DNA of 64,000 bases from Morinoia aosen. Lineage: Eukaryota; Arthropoda; Malacostraca; Amphipoda; Talitridae. A program made the position numbers and the translations under genes. The stretch lies in contig CM059568.1 in assembly GCA_030386875.1 (NCBI GenBank), positions 25,104,120-25,168,119 on the forward strand, written 5' to 3'. Position 1 is the stretch's first letter, and the number at the start of each line of letters is the position of its first letter. The notes under the pieces were generated by a model. That model saw only the letters and a list, made by a program, of their open reading frames with translations. It was not told the origin of the DNA and made no database searches. This document shows positions 45,905 through 59,818 of this stretch, one piece after another.

Positions 45905-46394
45905 GTATGATTATATGGTAGATCTATATCATGAAATTAGGTTGAATTTCTTATGACTTTTGTAAATAGCAGCTCATTTAGTAAATTCTACCGTTTAAAA
46001 TATATGAAACTAGAATACATTTTCAGATGTTTCAACAAAAAAGTCTATTTTGGTTGCAGTTAGGTCGGTTTTGTACACTATTATTCCTTATTGGTTCTTC
46101 AAATTATTTCAGTTCTCTCTTTATAATTTTTGTCTTATTCTATATTCACTCAATTAAGTCATAGTGATGAGCTTATTAGAAGTTTGATGCCTCGTGTTTA
46201 CACAATTTAGATTCAAGGGTGATTTCTGAAGGCGTTTTGCTTGTATTCTATATTAGGGAAGACAATTTTCTAAATTTCTCGAAAGTTTGCCTATTTTGAG
46301 ATTAATGCTTCAAGATAACAAAAGATTTTTGTGTGTAAGCATCAGTCGAATTTCAAGCCTCAAAGTCTAATTCCCACGAAGTAATGGAAAAGAA

Positions 46395-46648
46395 GAGCGG
46401 TTTTACTCGAACCAGTAGCTTGCCAGTATATGAATGCATGTGTCAAAGACAACAAGAGCGTAGAGTCGGTTACCTACACTCTAGAAAAATTACAACTAAT
46501 TTCTGTGATTGATAAAACATGGGGCCTTCAACCAGTGCGCTTTCACAAACTTTTACAACAGATGGCCTGTTGCAGACGCTCGTTCTTTGAGCGGGAGGAT
46601 GAGGCGATTATCTCGGCTCTAAGTTGTAACATTTCTATCGCCATTTAA
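46395..46648 (+). CDS. Hypothetical ORF, unrecognised
   Basis: 84 codons after a TAA: WKRRAVLLEPVACQYMNACV... LQLISVIDKTWGLQPVRFHK ... EREDEAIISALSCN, then stop. The codon mix looks more protein-like than the surroundings, but there is no motif, and a cttgccag at 46423-46430 could equally be a splice acceptor within it. Confidence 0.2.
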
Positions 46649-47812
46649 TCCTTCAGTTACAATGGCATACATCTTTTTTAGTATTATTGGAGATTTAAGT
46701 CTATATCCACATGGATTCTTGCTTTTGATTTATCTCTGTAGTTTCATCCTTTTTGGCGTCACCCTTGTGCTAAACAAATTGGTTTTCAGCGGTTAGTCGA
46801 GAACATCAGATACTCACTGTCACGAACAAAGAAAGTATTTAGAGAAATATTGAACGTCATGTTTTGAGCCCTGACTGATCATTGCAATCGTACGGAAGGA
46901 ACGATAATAAACTGCACTGATACTTTTGTATATCCATGATATTAGCGGTAAGTTTTAGGTTCTATTGTTGCAAAAGTTTGCTTATGGAAGATGTGCGCAA
47001 ATGCAGACAGCAATCATTTTAAAGTACTTTTTTGTTTTGATGCGCACTGTTCTCGTTGTTGAGTAGGCAAATTGTGTAGGGTTATCTGCAAAATCTCAGA
47101 ATGTGGTTATTAAATAGAATAACGAATTGACAAGCAAATGTACTTTGCCATTCAAACGCACTGTTTGGCAACATTTACTCTTGCCTCAACAATAGGAAAT
47201 GGTTCTGAGAATCAGCGTATGTTTTATTATTACAAGTCAAGTGTGGTAAGATAAGTATGTAGAGAAAAGAAACTGTTGTGAGAACATAATTTTGCTCAGT
47301 CCATATAGCTTTTTGTTGTGGTTATAGAGCTTCCTGAGTTGTAGTTTTTTCTCAATACTCGATCTACCTTGTGAGTTCGCACGTCCTAGAGAATACCAAC
47401 ATAGCTACAGCAAACTAATATTGAGCTGTCACTTCTTGCAAATGAAGTGTTTGGAGGGAAATTGATATGAGCCATGCAATAAAAACATACATGCCTGTTA
47501 CCTGCACCTCATCACGCAAGGGATGAGTCTTCAGTATAAATTTAGACTGTCACCGGGTTACCTTTTTATTTAGAAACCCCTTCATGATATTAAATGTTAT
47601 TTGTTCATTTTGGTAATAAACTCATCACGAAAATGATCTTAGTAGTCGTTTATGTTTGAACTCACTGCACCTTCCTACCCTTTTTCGTGGTATATTTGAC
47701 TCCGAATAGATTTACTTTTCATGTGTGATGTGTGTGTCATGAAATTTTTCACATTAGAAATTAATTTCTTTTCTCCTGTAACATTGTATGAATCAATCTT
47801 TCCGATTTCCAG

Positions 47813-47973
47813 GTCATCAAAACAAGATACCAGCAGATATCTCGAGCGCTGAATCAGCGGTCACAAAAACGTCAGGAGCCACTACTCCCACACTTTCGAC
47901 TACTCCAACTCAAACAAAAGACCCAATCCGGTTTTCAATGGTCAAATGGGTCCTTGTGGGAAAGTCGTCAGTA
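47813..47973 (+). CDS. Putative exon, Thr/Ser-rich, unknown gene
   Basis: The acceptor tttccgatttccag precedes an open frame GHQNKIPADISSAESAVTKT, then TTPTLSTTPTQTKDP and MVKWVLVGKSS, ending at TCA|GTAAAC. The reading frame runs straight through the acceptor to an upstream ATG at 47788, so it could also be a short ORF. The donor phase of the candidate exon at 45762 does not fit directly, so at least one exon between them would be needed. Confidence 0.3.
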
Positions 47974-48349
47974 AACTAATATTTTACTTGTCATGGGACA
48001 AATCGAAAAATAGAGCTCCAGTGTCCTCTCAGAAATTATGTATGCGTCTTTGATATTATGTTAGAGAAACCCATAATGTAAACCATATTATTAATTCACT
48101 TCAACAGTACATTAATTCAGTTTCAAATTTGTGCACAGAACATGACCTCTGGTGGTATGTAAATCAAATACTCATTGTGTAGAAACCTACACTATAAGCT
48201 GCGTGATTATTTAGAAGCAAGTGATTGGCGTATCATCAAGTTCTTATAAAATCTTTACATTTTACATGGACCTGGGTTCGTAGTTTCCTGCTGTTTATTG
48301 GATGTATTGAAATGGTTGCATATAGAATAATTTCAAGATCCTCTGGGGA

Positions 48350-48500
48350 ATATAAATTTTGTATCTGTAAGAAGTAGCGTTCGTAGGGAGACAATATTAG
48401 GGCCCGAGTTGGTGATTTGATAAGCCTTATTTTTGGTAAAATGGAGCGTTTTTGGTGTTGTTAAGAACCATATTTTGAGATTTTTTACTTTATCTCTGTT
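48350..48500 (+). repeat. R1 repeat fragment
   Basis: ctctggggaatataaatttt ... agtagcgttcgtagggagac ... gggcccgag ... ataagccttat keep R1 landmarks. Confidence 0.6.
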
Positions 48501-48979
48501 GTTAGTTAGCTACACTTTTTACCGGATTCTAAATGTTAAGCTGTCGGTGGTGTACTGATACGATATATTGTTTTAATCTCACATTTACCTTCTTCGTGAT
48601 CTTTCATCCCAACACTTTTTCTGTTTGTAGGATTAAAATGTGCCCGAACGTGAATTCCTCGTTATGTGCCTATACTTGATGGTTTCATCATAACTTATCT
48701 CTTGGGATAATCTTTGTAGTTAGAAAAGCAAAATAGTACAATAATCTGCCTTTCAGGTGAAAAATGTGAAGTGAAAAAGGAAATGCGGTTAAGATGGCAT
48801 GTGTATGGATTATTGAATGCAAGATTGATTTGTTTTCAAGTTGATATTTGAACCATGAGAGGTTCGGACTGAATTAGTCCCTTACAAAGACACTAGGGAA
48901 CCTACATTACATTTAGTAATAACGATGTCAGCTGCTTCTATAGATTTACTCATTTTATTTCCCAAATGTTTTGAAGGGG

Positions 48980-49200
48980 TGAAACTACAATGTATGGGAA
49001 GTAGTGCTCCTAGAAGGAGAATGTAAAGGCTCAATCTGAAGATAAGGTAAGACTTGTTTTGTCAAAATAGTGTGTTGTTTTGCTTTGCTTTGTTCGAGAC
49101 CATTTATTTTTTGTACACGGATATCTGTTTATGATCATTAATACTTCTTTTTTGCATTTTCATCATGTTGGAACTTCTTTCCTTACTTTTATTATATGCT
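48980..49200 (+). repeat. R1 repeat fragment
   Basis: ggggtgaaactacaatgtat, ggaagtagtgctcctagaag and ctgaagataaggtaagact follow the R1 order with more divergence. Confidence 0.6.
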
Positions 49201-52200
49201 CACGGATGCGTGTTGCACGGGAACATGTATGTGAGTAGAATTCTGCAGAACACATACATATTACATGGTACCCATCCACTGCCCTGTGAAGTCGGAGTTG
49301 TAATGGAAAAGTAGCTTCAAACTTATAAGATAATACGGAATCTTAGCTTTGAAGTACTACCAATTTTTTTGATCTAATTAAAACCTTTACCTGCTCGAAG
49401 AACATGCCACAAATTTTTTTGAAAGATTAAAATTTATATGAGTTAGAGTTTCCCTTAATAGTTCTTGTAGCGTGTATAAATGTTTTTGTGATAAAGATCT
49501 TTTCCGTGAATGATGAGTTCACCCTGTGTGTTAATATACAGAAGAATATAGGTAAGTACTTGTATTGGGTCACTAATTGATTTGCATGGTTGAATTCTGC
49601 CTTGATGCTACTTGAACTAGGTTCTAAGAGGGTAATAGACTGAACACTGCATTGAGGTTGCCGGTTCTTTTTCATAACTTTTTTTTCGATGTAGAAACCA
49701 TCAAGAGTATATTTTTTGGTTTTTCATTCCGCTCATGTCTTTCAAATTGTACTACATACACTGCGTGGTAGAAATTGCTATTTGCCTGCCTTGGTGATTC
49801 ACCCTCTGCCTATCTATATGATTCAATATTTCCAGGGGGTCATGAGAAACTCTCGGTTCATTCACAGAGCGTTTTAATTGTTTCCATAAGTTTAAAATGC
49901 AGCGTTTTTTTCAGGAGACTCTGAGCTGGTTGGTGTTGTGGTTTTACAGCTAAATATAGAAGAAGTTTGTGTTGTGTCATGCAGGTGTATGCACTGCTAA
50001 TCTCATGTTGATTCGCTTTGAATTTCGCGTCGTAACCTTTTCAACCTCTAGTATAATAAGTTTGCGCTTTATCATAGGTTTTTTTTAGTATGACATGTCA
50101 TAGAAAAACTGTTTCGCCAACCCTAGTTACTGCTGTAAGGAATTAATCACGTTGGATTTCTATGTTCCTCTACTGTTTTTTTTTTCATTAAACTTCCATC
50201 GAGTGGCTGCCTAAGCAGTTCACATTGAACTCTTCAAATGGATTTTTGAAGATGTATTCTACGTTATTGAATTCGTAAAGATCAATCATTTTTTAGTTCT
50301 TTGATGAGATTTTGCCTCATTTATTTATTTTCTGTTTTAGACATCCAGAATAAGCACCTTATAAGCAAGTTGAGTAAATATCGTTCAAACAAGCTTGTTT
50401 TTTTTTTGCTATCCCCTCTTCAGACCCCACGCGCGTGTTAAATATACTACGGTGACTCTGTGTGAAGGATGCGGTGAGTAGCAGAGGTCATTATTTTATA
50501 TGGTTCATGGTACAGACTGTGTAACTTTGATACTCAAACGCAGAACTAGCGTCGATGAGGGCAGTTCACGAAAATATCAAATTAAATAGACATATGCACC
50601 ATCAATAGTCACTATACCCCACGTCTTGCTCTCTAGCAAGTAATGATTGTCATACTGTACTCCTTGTTCTGAGAGAACAAGGTGCAAGATATATTTTCGA
50701 CAATAACAAAATAGTCGTAGATAATCATTGGTTTAGTTCTCTGCGGACTCTTCAGGTGCTTTTTTGACATTGGCTGGTTTTTTCTGAGGCCAAGTAAAAC
50801 TCTATTTCATACTTTTCATTTACTTCGTATAATAAAATTTTTTGTTATAGAGCGCGACATGCGAAATTAGCAACTAATGCAGTAAATCTAATCATCTCAT
50901 TGTGACAAGTTGTTTTCAATTTCATATTCTATCCCCATGCCAGAAGCACGTACAAGCGAATAATTTTACAAATGATGAACAATACATAGCGAAAGAGTCT
51001 ATTTAACACAAGCTCGATGACGATTGCTGTAATATGGGTCGCTAATGCCTGATATTCTTTAACCGAAATTATAGTGCTGAGACATTCAAAGTCAGGTACT
51101 GTTCATTAAATCAATATGTAGATACTGACTGTTGGGAACTTTCGGCTTTATGATGAAGTTCATGAACAACCTTAATGATTGGTAAATGAACACTTGTTTG
51201 TTTCGATGTCATAATTAGTTAAAAACAAAGTTAATATTTTGGGGCGTTCGAAAATTGACTCTAAAACTTATTGCGCATCGGATTTCTGAAATGCTGATCT
51301 TTCTAACAGGAATCATATCTTACAAAATCATTTTACACAACAAATTAGCTGGACTTCTTTTTAATACAACAAAAGCGTTTCCACAAAATCACAGATGGAC
51401 TATAAAATACAAGTACATGCACGGGGAATTTACGCACATTTACGCTTCCGTACGCAGGATTTAATGGGTACAAAAACAGGAATTCAGGATATAATTGAAA
51501 AAATATGGCGAAAACTGAGGGTTTCACTAAATAAGTCGCCTTGAAGAGATCAGGTGCAAATGTCAAAACAGGAAGATTAGCCAATAATTTTATTCAAGGA
51601 ACAAAACACACTTATATTTAGCGCTTCTTAAAACAGTGTTAAAATAGCCACGTCGAAGGAAGGCGATCTTGGCATTCAACACAAAACACAATTTTAGACC
51701 TTAATTAAATACCAAGTTTAGGCAATAGGTTTCGTTAAGTTTATTTACTTTCATAGTTCGCAGAACGTCAACAAGTTTGAATTTTTACGATTAACGCACA
51801 AAACGGTACGTCGGCGGCACACGGCGGTCCCCGTAGCACCTCGTGCCGACTGCGCAGTAAGTTAAAACCTAATAGAAGTATTATTCAAAGGTAGGTCGCT
51901 TGCCGACGGCCGTTAACACTTGTAGCTTGAACGCCTGCCAGCCCCTCTCCAGGTCCGTACAAAACGGACAGCCACGGACGGTTAGCATCTAGCTGACTAG
52001 CAGACGCTATGACCCCTCTCGTCCTGCAACGAACGGACGGACAGTGACGACAGTAACGGACGGTCGTTGTCCTCGCCGTGGTGCAGCCGATCGGAAAACG
52101 GCTTGGCACAATTACTCAGCCGGTCCAAGGGAGGCACCACTCGCGAACAACTGGGCGATCGCAAGAGTAGCTGGAAAAATTCATGAAGGTTTAGGAAAGC

Positions 52201-53110
52201 TCGTAATGACGATAATAACAGTAATGATGAATTTAATTATTGGTCGAATAAAAAATAAGCAAGGTTCAAAGATAAGACATTAGTAACTTTCAAATAGTGG
52301 CTGCTGCAACCGTAGACCCAGTTTACCAGCAGAGACAGCTCCCAAACGTATACTATATGTGCAAAGAGAAAAAACGATAGGTATATTGAAAGTGGACGAG
52401 CCAGCAGTAAAATGTCAACGAAATAAATGCAATTATGTTCAGTTATTATCTTTACGTTAATTATACCCACCTAAGGAAATGGTGCCCTCAGTGTGTTAAC
52501 TTGCAAAACAAAGTGATGGACGACGATGCAATTAGTCAAGAGGTCAGGAAGTCAAGATGTCAAGTAATTCAACGAGATCAAGTGTCCCAAGGTTGAGGGC
52601 AGTCAAGTCGTCCCCCAGCAAAACCAAGTGCAAACAACACTCTTAAGCAAGAGAGCTGGGAGAACGAAATAGAGAGACAAGTTCAAGTAAAGTAACCTAA
52701 TTCACAACCAAATACCCCAATTACCAATTCTAAACCAACTTCAATAAATAATGACAATATAAACAAACTCCAGCGACTCCGCAATCAAAGCCACAGCGAA
52801 GGAACGCACGTTACGAGGACGAGCAACCACCAGCGCCACATACGACCGCCCTTACATAGTGAAGGTCTGACGATCAAGGTAGTACGAACAGGAGACTACT
52901 GAGGCCAGGAAGCGTCTGTTCTCGGCGATGGCAAGCGAACCAGTTTCTAACCAGGCAAAACACCTCTGAGGAAACACGCACAGAGACAAAAAAACAAGAA
53001 TTCAATTTAAAATGTTAACCTCACGTACACCCTGTGGGGATTTTTCCCACAAAAAATAGTTCTTGAAGAAATTTTGGAGCCGTACAAAAAATGACAACAT
53101 TGAAGCCAAA
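49201..53110. other. No gene recognised
   Basis: AT-rich to 51800, then a GC-richer patch (51800-52180 and 52500-52950) with many unrelated short frames. The patch around 52800-52920 (gcgccacatacgaccgccct) could be LTR-derived, but I could not find a partner LTR or coding domain. Confidence 0.4.
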
Positions 53111-53119
53111 AAGATAACA

Positions 53120-53240
53120 TAATAAACCTGTTCATCACCTCAACGAAAAACGGCATACCTGACCTTTACCTAGGACCCGTACACTTTCTACTTTGGAGTT
53201 CTACTTCCCGTAGAGGCGTTAGTCGTTTCGGTGCCGGTAT
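53120..53240 (-). repeat. R1 repeat fragment
   Basis: cggcatacctgacctttacc, then acttcccgtagaggcgtta, match the R1 core in reverse. Confidence 0.45.
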
Positions 53241-54272
53241 AGTATGATATATACCGAAGGTGTTAATATCTACAAACCTCTTTATCCTATGTATTTCTTG
53301 GCCTCAATTTCTTTTTCAATACTAATTGCAAAGTATCTACGATATGTTATATATAAGGCATAAGATTGATATTATATTTCCCAAAATAATGTTTCAAAAA
53401 GAAAATACCACTTTACTTGTAGGAGTAAAGGATTTTCACACAGTAATTTTCAGTGAAAATTCAGTTGTCTCTTATAAAGAGAATAAAATCTTGAAAATGT
53501 GCCTCCATTACTGTTTGGAACTTATAAGAAAACACGAGGATCAACTTACTGCTTTCTTAAGCGATGTGAGATTTGATCACAGCGTATCGAAATAATAACA
53601 GAATAACATTTTGTAACAAATGTTCTGTAATAAATGCTTTATTCATCCGTAACCAAATAATCTTCATCTCTAATAATTTATTTCGATTTACGGGAACTTT
53701 CATACTATACCATGAAAACGACAGTGGATCTCATGCTATACCGTCGCCGTCGAATAAAAGCTGCTCAAAATGAGTCGTTTATTAAGCATTTTCAACAACA
53801 AGAACAGTAGAGTACGATAGTTTTAACTTAATGCACCTGAACATGTAAACTTTGTATCCACGGTGGCACATTTTATAGATGTTATTCAAAAATTACTTTG
53901 AAACTGACGTGCTCAATTCAGAATCTAAATATATTGTCACTGTTGCAGACTTGAATAATTTCTAAATCGATTTGAAAATCAAAATAAAGATTCTTATGCA
54001 ACCGTAGAAACACCAATCATTGCTCATAATTGCATAAAGTTACGTCACAAAATAAAAGTAAGATGATAAATGACTAGAAAATAGAGAAAAGCCGCAATTT
54101 TGATTACGTGCAACCCTTCAAGTATGATGGGACACATACTGAATTAAAAGTTATTACTGAAACCATCCAAACATAATTTCTCAAAAATTTACGCAGCCAG
54201 TGATATGCATTAAGAGATTGAATCCAACATTATATCGGTGTTCTACCTAAGTACGTTTTCATTGTACACGGC

Positions 54273-54330
54273 GTCTTCACATTTTCTAAATAAGTGCGCT
54301 TGTCTTCACATTTTCTAAATAAGTGCGCTT
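54273..54330 (+). repeat. Perfect 29-bp tandem duplication
   Basis: gtcttcacattttctaaata plus agtgcgctt occurs twice without a mismatch, so it is recent. Confidence 0.9.
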
Positions 54331-54512
54331 GTCCTACTTGACACATTCAAGTGAGGCAAGATCTATCACCGTTCGAAGTATGCCGTAGTGACGCTTAGCC
54401 TACTTAAGCTCTGATGTTTGAATACGAGAACTTCTCAGCTTAGTGAGCTCAGCCGCAGAGCATACTATGCAGCAAAATTGCGCTTAGCCTACTTGGGCTT
54501 TTTGCATTTCAG

Positions 54513-56793
54513 TTGATCCCATTCTTGACATGTTCTTGTCAATTTCAATATAAAAACTTCAGGTTTCATTTGTTTGCAGCGGTTTTCGAGCTACACGACG
54601 ACGGATGTGAAATCATTGAGCGTGTGATGCTGCTTACGTCCTCTCATGCTCTGGCTACATGCACAGTTGGTCTCATGGAGCAGGTTCCTTGTGATAAAGT
54701 GCATTCAGAAAATGAACCTACTTGACTTAGAGCGCAATCAGAAAATAATATCACTGCTGCTGAAGTGAATTTGTTCTGTGGAGAAAGAGACAAATTATTC
54801 GCGCAAATGCAGAAAAACTTACTCAATCTCTCATAGAGTGACGGATGTATCACAGGTTCGCCAAGCGACCACGGGCTACGTGTCATTGAGAAAATATCGC
54901 ATACAATGAATAATTCAGAACAAAAATCAGATGCAGTCGCAGCTACTACAATCAACCTCAGCTTCATTCTCTGTCTCCACAGGACAAATTCACTTCAACA
55001 GCAGTGATATTATTTTCGGATTGCACCTCAAGTCAAGTTGGTTCAATTTCTGAATGCATATCAGCACGAGGAGCCTGCTTCATGAGACCAGCTGTGCATG
55101 TAGCAGCGCATGTGAGGAAGCAAGCAGCATCACACGCTCAATGATTTCACATTCGACGTCGGGCAACTTGAAAAATGCTGCAAACTAATGAAACCATAAG
55201 TTTTTATAATGAAAATCGGAAAGAACATCTCAAGAATGTGATCAACTATTACTCAATCGAGTGATTAGATTTGTCATAACATTTCGTAGCATTGTCACTA
55301 TTCGTTGATTGCTGATATCAATAGAACGTTGTTTTACCATCTCCTTAAGACTGTATAGGTCGAGACAATAACGTTCATTCTTCATGTTTTGTCAACGCTA
55401 TTTAAAGCTTCATATTTTGCTACATCTTCTTTCGATGTGTAATATTGAGGAAAAATCTATTCGACTTTTGCCAAAACTTAGGAAACTACGGACGAAATTT
55501 TATTTTTTAGGTCGATGAAACATGCATAGATGTTTTACCAATGAAAGAATGTTGAGTCTTTTGTTTAAGGAATAAATTCCATGTAACCTCAAAACAATGA
55601 TCGCACAAAAAATTTCTATCTAAGAAATCAGCATTTCTGATATCGATTAGCCTCCAAAATTTTTCGCAATGTCATCTCAAATTGGCCTCACCAAATACTA
55701 TTGAAGCTGAATTATGTAACGCTATGTGAGTCGGATTGAGTTTTGTTCAAAACAGAAAGTTGATTGCGATTAATAATAATGGCAATAATATTACATTTGA
55801 CTCCACGCCGCACCTCCGTATTACTTTCACGTAATTTAGCTCATTCCAGTGCGCTGTGTACATCTCACACGGTTTTCAAAGCATTCAGTGTAATAACAAA
55901 GCATTATAATTGGATATTAATTATCATTGACCAAAAAATTCGCATCCAATATTGTTTATGGGAAATATAATATTATTTGTTCATGGGAAATATAAATAGT
56001 TACTGAATAAAAATAATTTGTGAAAGATACAGCGAAAATGTCCCTCGATTGAACTAATATATATTTGATTTAAACATGTTTTCAGATTTCTTTGCTTTGA
56101 GTGCCTTACATGCAATGATGTACTTTTCATTCAATGATTTACATCACGTCGCATAAATAACGCGCAGCAAAAATAACCAAATAATCATCCAGTCTTCGTA
56201 CGAGATTTTATCAACATCAAATTGGTCAATAACATTTACGAACAAAACCCGCAATACTGGCAGACACTACAATACACAATAACGGTACTAGAACTCTTAT
56301 TGAATAACAAATTGAGGGATACCAACACCGCAAACTTTTTCTTAGTTTAGCCAGGAACGACAAAACAACTCGTGTGAAAGATGCCGTATAACGTTTTCTA
56401 CAACAGACAAATCTAACATTTTAGTTTGAAAACTAAAATTTGAAATTTCATGGCGTATGTGTTATTCCAACAAATAATGAAAAAGGATGGGTAAGTAGCA
56501 AACGCTTCAAATAAAAATTCATATAAATATATTTGGAACATTTATCACATCAATAAATTGCTTGGGTCAACAAATTATTTGGTTCGTCGTTGAAATAGTA
56601 TCATCGATCTAGGCTCTGACACGAAGCAGGCAGACAACGCAGGAGTACACAGTTTACTTCGTAATTTAATGCAGCACAACTCAAACGGTTGTGCCTGTCG
56701 CCATTAGGCTTTAAAGGCCACGATCGTCATCAGAGGAAGGTCAAAGGGCATCCATACTTCGGGTTCAGGGGTTAGTACAACCCGAAAAGACAC
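54513..56793. repeat. Duplicated block, uninterrupted copy
   Basis: Matches 10806-12198 and 23868-24720 end to end, with the foldback at 54513-55255. It is contiguous at 55890 (agtgtaataacaaag), the empty site of the 11.67-kb element. It carries a small local insertion near 55935-55990 and joins RING-gene copy 2 at 56793. Confidence 0.9.
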
Positions 56794-57171
56794 TTGAGGC
56801 AGCCCGAAGTCTGGGGTCCGAAGTCCTCGTCGAGCTGCGGCGCAGAGTGGCCGGCCTCCAGGTGCCTCTGGTACTCCACCAGCGGAGAATTGGTCATCCA
56901 GAATCTAGCGCCGGCACCGCACACCGGACACGGGCAACTGCAACAAGAAGCATTGCGGAGTTATTATTTACAACCTCTTTGGGGAGGCTGGATTTGAAAG
57001 TCGAATGTTATAGATATCTATAAATACATGAGTCACACAAAACTCTAGTTCAACCAAAAGTAATTTCATAACTTGTCATGAGATTATGTGCTGCGTTGCA
57101 TTGTTTCTGTATTAATCTTGCCTAAATCAAATTGAGTACATATGTCAAACAGTATTAAGTTGACAATTTTT

Positions 57172-57639
57172 TTTTCAACTCATCCAAGGTAGATTTGATT
57201 TTTATACTCAAGATAATTGCTGTGTTTTGTTAGATGAAGTTTGGATTAATAGCTCATGTGACGAATACTCAAAGACCTTAACAAAATGAATGTTACTGCT
57301 GTGTTTATCGAAAAGTATGGGAGAGGTAGACACCATGCACCGATAAATATAAACATTGAAACTATTTAAGCTGGAAACCAAAAAAAAACGATATATAAGA
57401 AATAAGCAAAGTATTATATCACTCAGTGAAATTCAAGAACTAAATTAAACTTCAACAAAATATCATATGAGGCGCTCAAACCAAGAACATTCAATCATTT
57501 CGTATGCCCTCATTTTTTATGCTTATCATCAATAAATATTTGCCTTTATATGTTACATAATTTATGAATTTTGAATCAGTGTGCACTTGAAATAACGCTC
57601 AATGTTCTTTAGGACTGATCCAAACTAGTGTGTTTCTAC
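57172..57639. repeat. RING-gene duplicon, copy 2 intron part
   Basis: Matches 5700-6179 and 33843-34301 (ttgatttttatactcaagat ... ggactgatccaaactagtg). Continues after the LTR element at 59949. Confidence 0.9.
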
Positions 57640-58740
57640 TGTATGCGCAACCCCCACCCATGCGTACCGGAGTCCTCATAAGCACTTGACAACTCAGTCC
57701 TGGTGCTATCGTTCTCGTCACCTCCTCAAGTAAACACCTAAGAAAACGTCTCCAAATTTCATTACCACAACCAAGGCCGCACCTCTAGCGGCACATATGG
57801 TGGCCAGTTTCGGTCTAACCTACGATGTTGTGAAGAAGTTATTATGAAGTTAGAAGAAGATTACTACGAGGTTGAAAACATACGAGAAATTTCTACTACG
57901 AAGATATTTGAAGTTCAGCAAGAGTCAAGAACAGAGAAAATTGTTAAATCACGCAAATGACTGGCAGCAACAACAATACGAGTCTTCGACAACTACTACC
58001 GTCTGTGCTCAACATCAGCTTGAAGATCCCGTATACTGCATTGGTAGAAACCTATAACCAATTTTCAGCGTGGATAGATACCTGCTACCCCTTCAGCACC
58101 AAAGTACTCATCTTTGAATCAGGAGAAGACATAGAAGTAGTACTGTAACTACAATTTGGAGCAACTCCCTACAACGAGTGACCTACAAACGACTACTACG
58201 TCTACAGGGGCGAAAGCGACTTCACTTCCTTCACTTCTTCCCCTCATCCCAGTGTACGTCTACAGTGGCAAGCGACTACACAACTTCCTTCATTCACCCA
58301 GTGGAAGCTAAGTAAATAATAGCTTGCACTGAGTAAACAGATAGGTTATCCGCCTTATCGCAGCAGCGCGATTGCTAGACAGCACAGGCAGACAGGGTAA
58401 CATTTTTTTGTAAGTAGATTTTTTATTGCTCAGCGAGAAGCAGATTATTTTTTGCATCAGCTGGAGGCAATGCGCAGTGCATAGACAGCATGCGTCAGGC
58501 AAAACAAGCAGAGTAGCAAGAGCAGTGAAGCCGCAGTAGTAAATTGAACTTTTGCAAGATAGCCATAGCGTTCAGAAGTGAGTGATAAAATTTTTTATGA
58601 GTGCTTTATTTCGTAGAATGTGTATTTATTGAAGTGATTTCTAGGTTGTGTAATATTGATTTCGAGGGTGTGTAATATTGATCTGTAGCAAATATTGATT
58701 TGCAAGTATTAATATTGTGTAAAAAATTATAAACTACCGC

Positions 58741-59775
58741 ATGTCGGACACGTCCGATTCAGACGAAACTATTAGAACAACAGCGACCAAAACAAGTAGA
58801 GGTAGAATAACTAAAACTAGATTTCGTGCTGAGAGCAATCCAGAAATGACTGAACCATCAGCTAGCGCGGCCGTTGGCCCTAGTACAAATCCTAGCAGTT
58901 TAGCAAGAGAAATTGCAGCAAACAGGCCAAGATCAGGAACAATCCTATCGGGCTCTGAACTACCCCTGTTCCGTGGAAGAAGACGATTAGAGGATCCAGA
59001 ATTCATTGAAAATAAAACGTTTAAAACTCATATAGGAAACTTGTGTGCCTACATGACATTACTACCGGATGTGATTTCCGAAAGTGCAAAGAAAGAGTTG
59101 TTAGTTAGATCTGAAAACAAACAGGTAGGAGATTTTAATAGCATAGTAACAAAGTTAGTCAATTCCGATCTTCAATATTCTTGCGAAGATGTCGTCAAAA
59201 TCTTGGATGACATCTATGTCGCATGAAGCGAAAAATCAATTCACGCATTATCATGCGATTTAAATAAGTTACGTTTCGTAAGGAGCGACGCACTTGCGGC
59301 CCAGTTGGTAACCGCGTTTGCAAAAATCAGAAAGTTGTCTGAAAATTTGTTGAACTCAAATTGAATAGCGTGGACGAAACGCCTATTTTTCAGGGCAAGT
59401 TCAAATCAAGTGGAACTAAAACGTTTTGTAGGAGACAGCATTGATATTAGTCTCGCCATCTGCGTGTTAGCACCACTACTCGAAGAATCATTTGCTAAGA
59501 AACTATTTGATACGTCGTTCAATACGTCAGAGGAATTATTGGCAAGTATTGTTGCCGCGGTTCGAAATCAGCCCGAAAATAAAAAGATAGTAGCGACTCA
59601 CTACGAGACGCAGTACAATAAAGAAACGCACTACCGCAAGCAGGAAGAAAGGAGGCAGCGACTGGTTAACAATAATAATGCCATCTTTTTGAACAGTATA
59701 AACTATAACGCATTAACATTAGTATATAGAAACGCATTAACGCAAGCAGGAAGAAAGGAGGCAGCGACTGGTTAA
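58741..59775 (+). pseudogene. Gag fragment of the gag-only LTR element
   Basis: MSDTSDSDETIRTTATKTSR opens an intact 161-codon first part ending ILDDIYVA at a TGA (59224). It resumes in another frame at 59410 (MELKRFVGDSIDIS) and reads to HYETQYNKETH. The Arg/Gly region and zinc knuckles found at 36360-36690 are replaced by a tandem duplication. The DNA-level match to the gag at 35399 is close. Inactive. Confidence 0.75.
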
Positions 59776-59818
59776 CAATAATAATGCCATCTTCTTCAAC
59801 AGTATAAACTATAACACG
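59628..59818 (+). repeat. Tandem duplication, unit about 110 bp
   Basis: cgcaagcaggaagaaaggag ... aacagtataaactataac occurs twice, near 59634 and near 59744, and replaces the end of gag. Confidence 0.8.

Noticed and set aside
52800..52920. Possible LTR end with a primer-binding-site-like tggcgctggtgg on the minus strand
   Set aside because: No second LTR, no TG...CA pair and no retroelement coding nearby.
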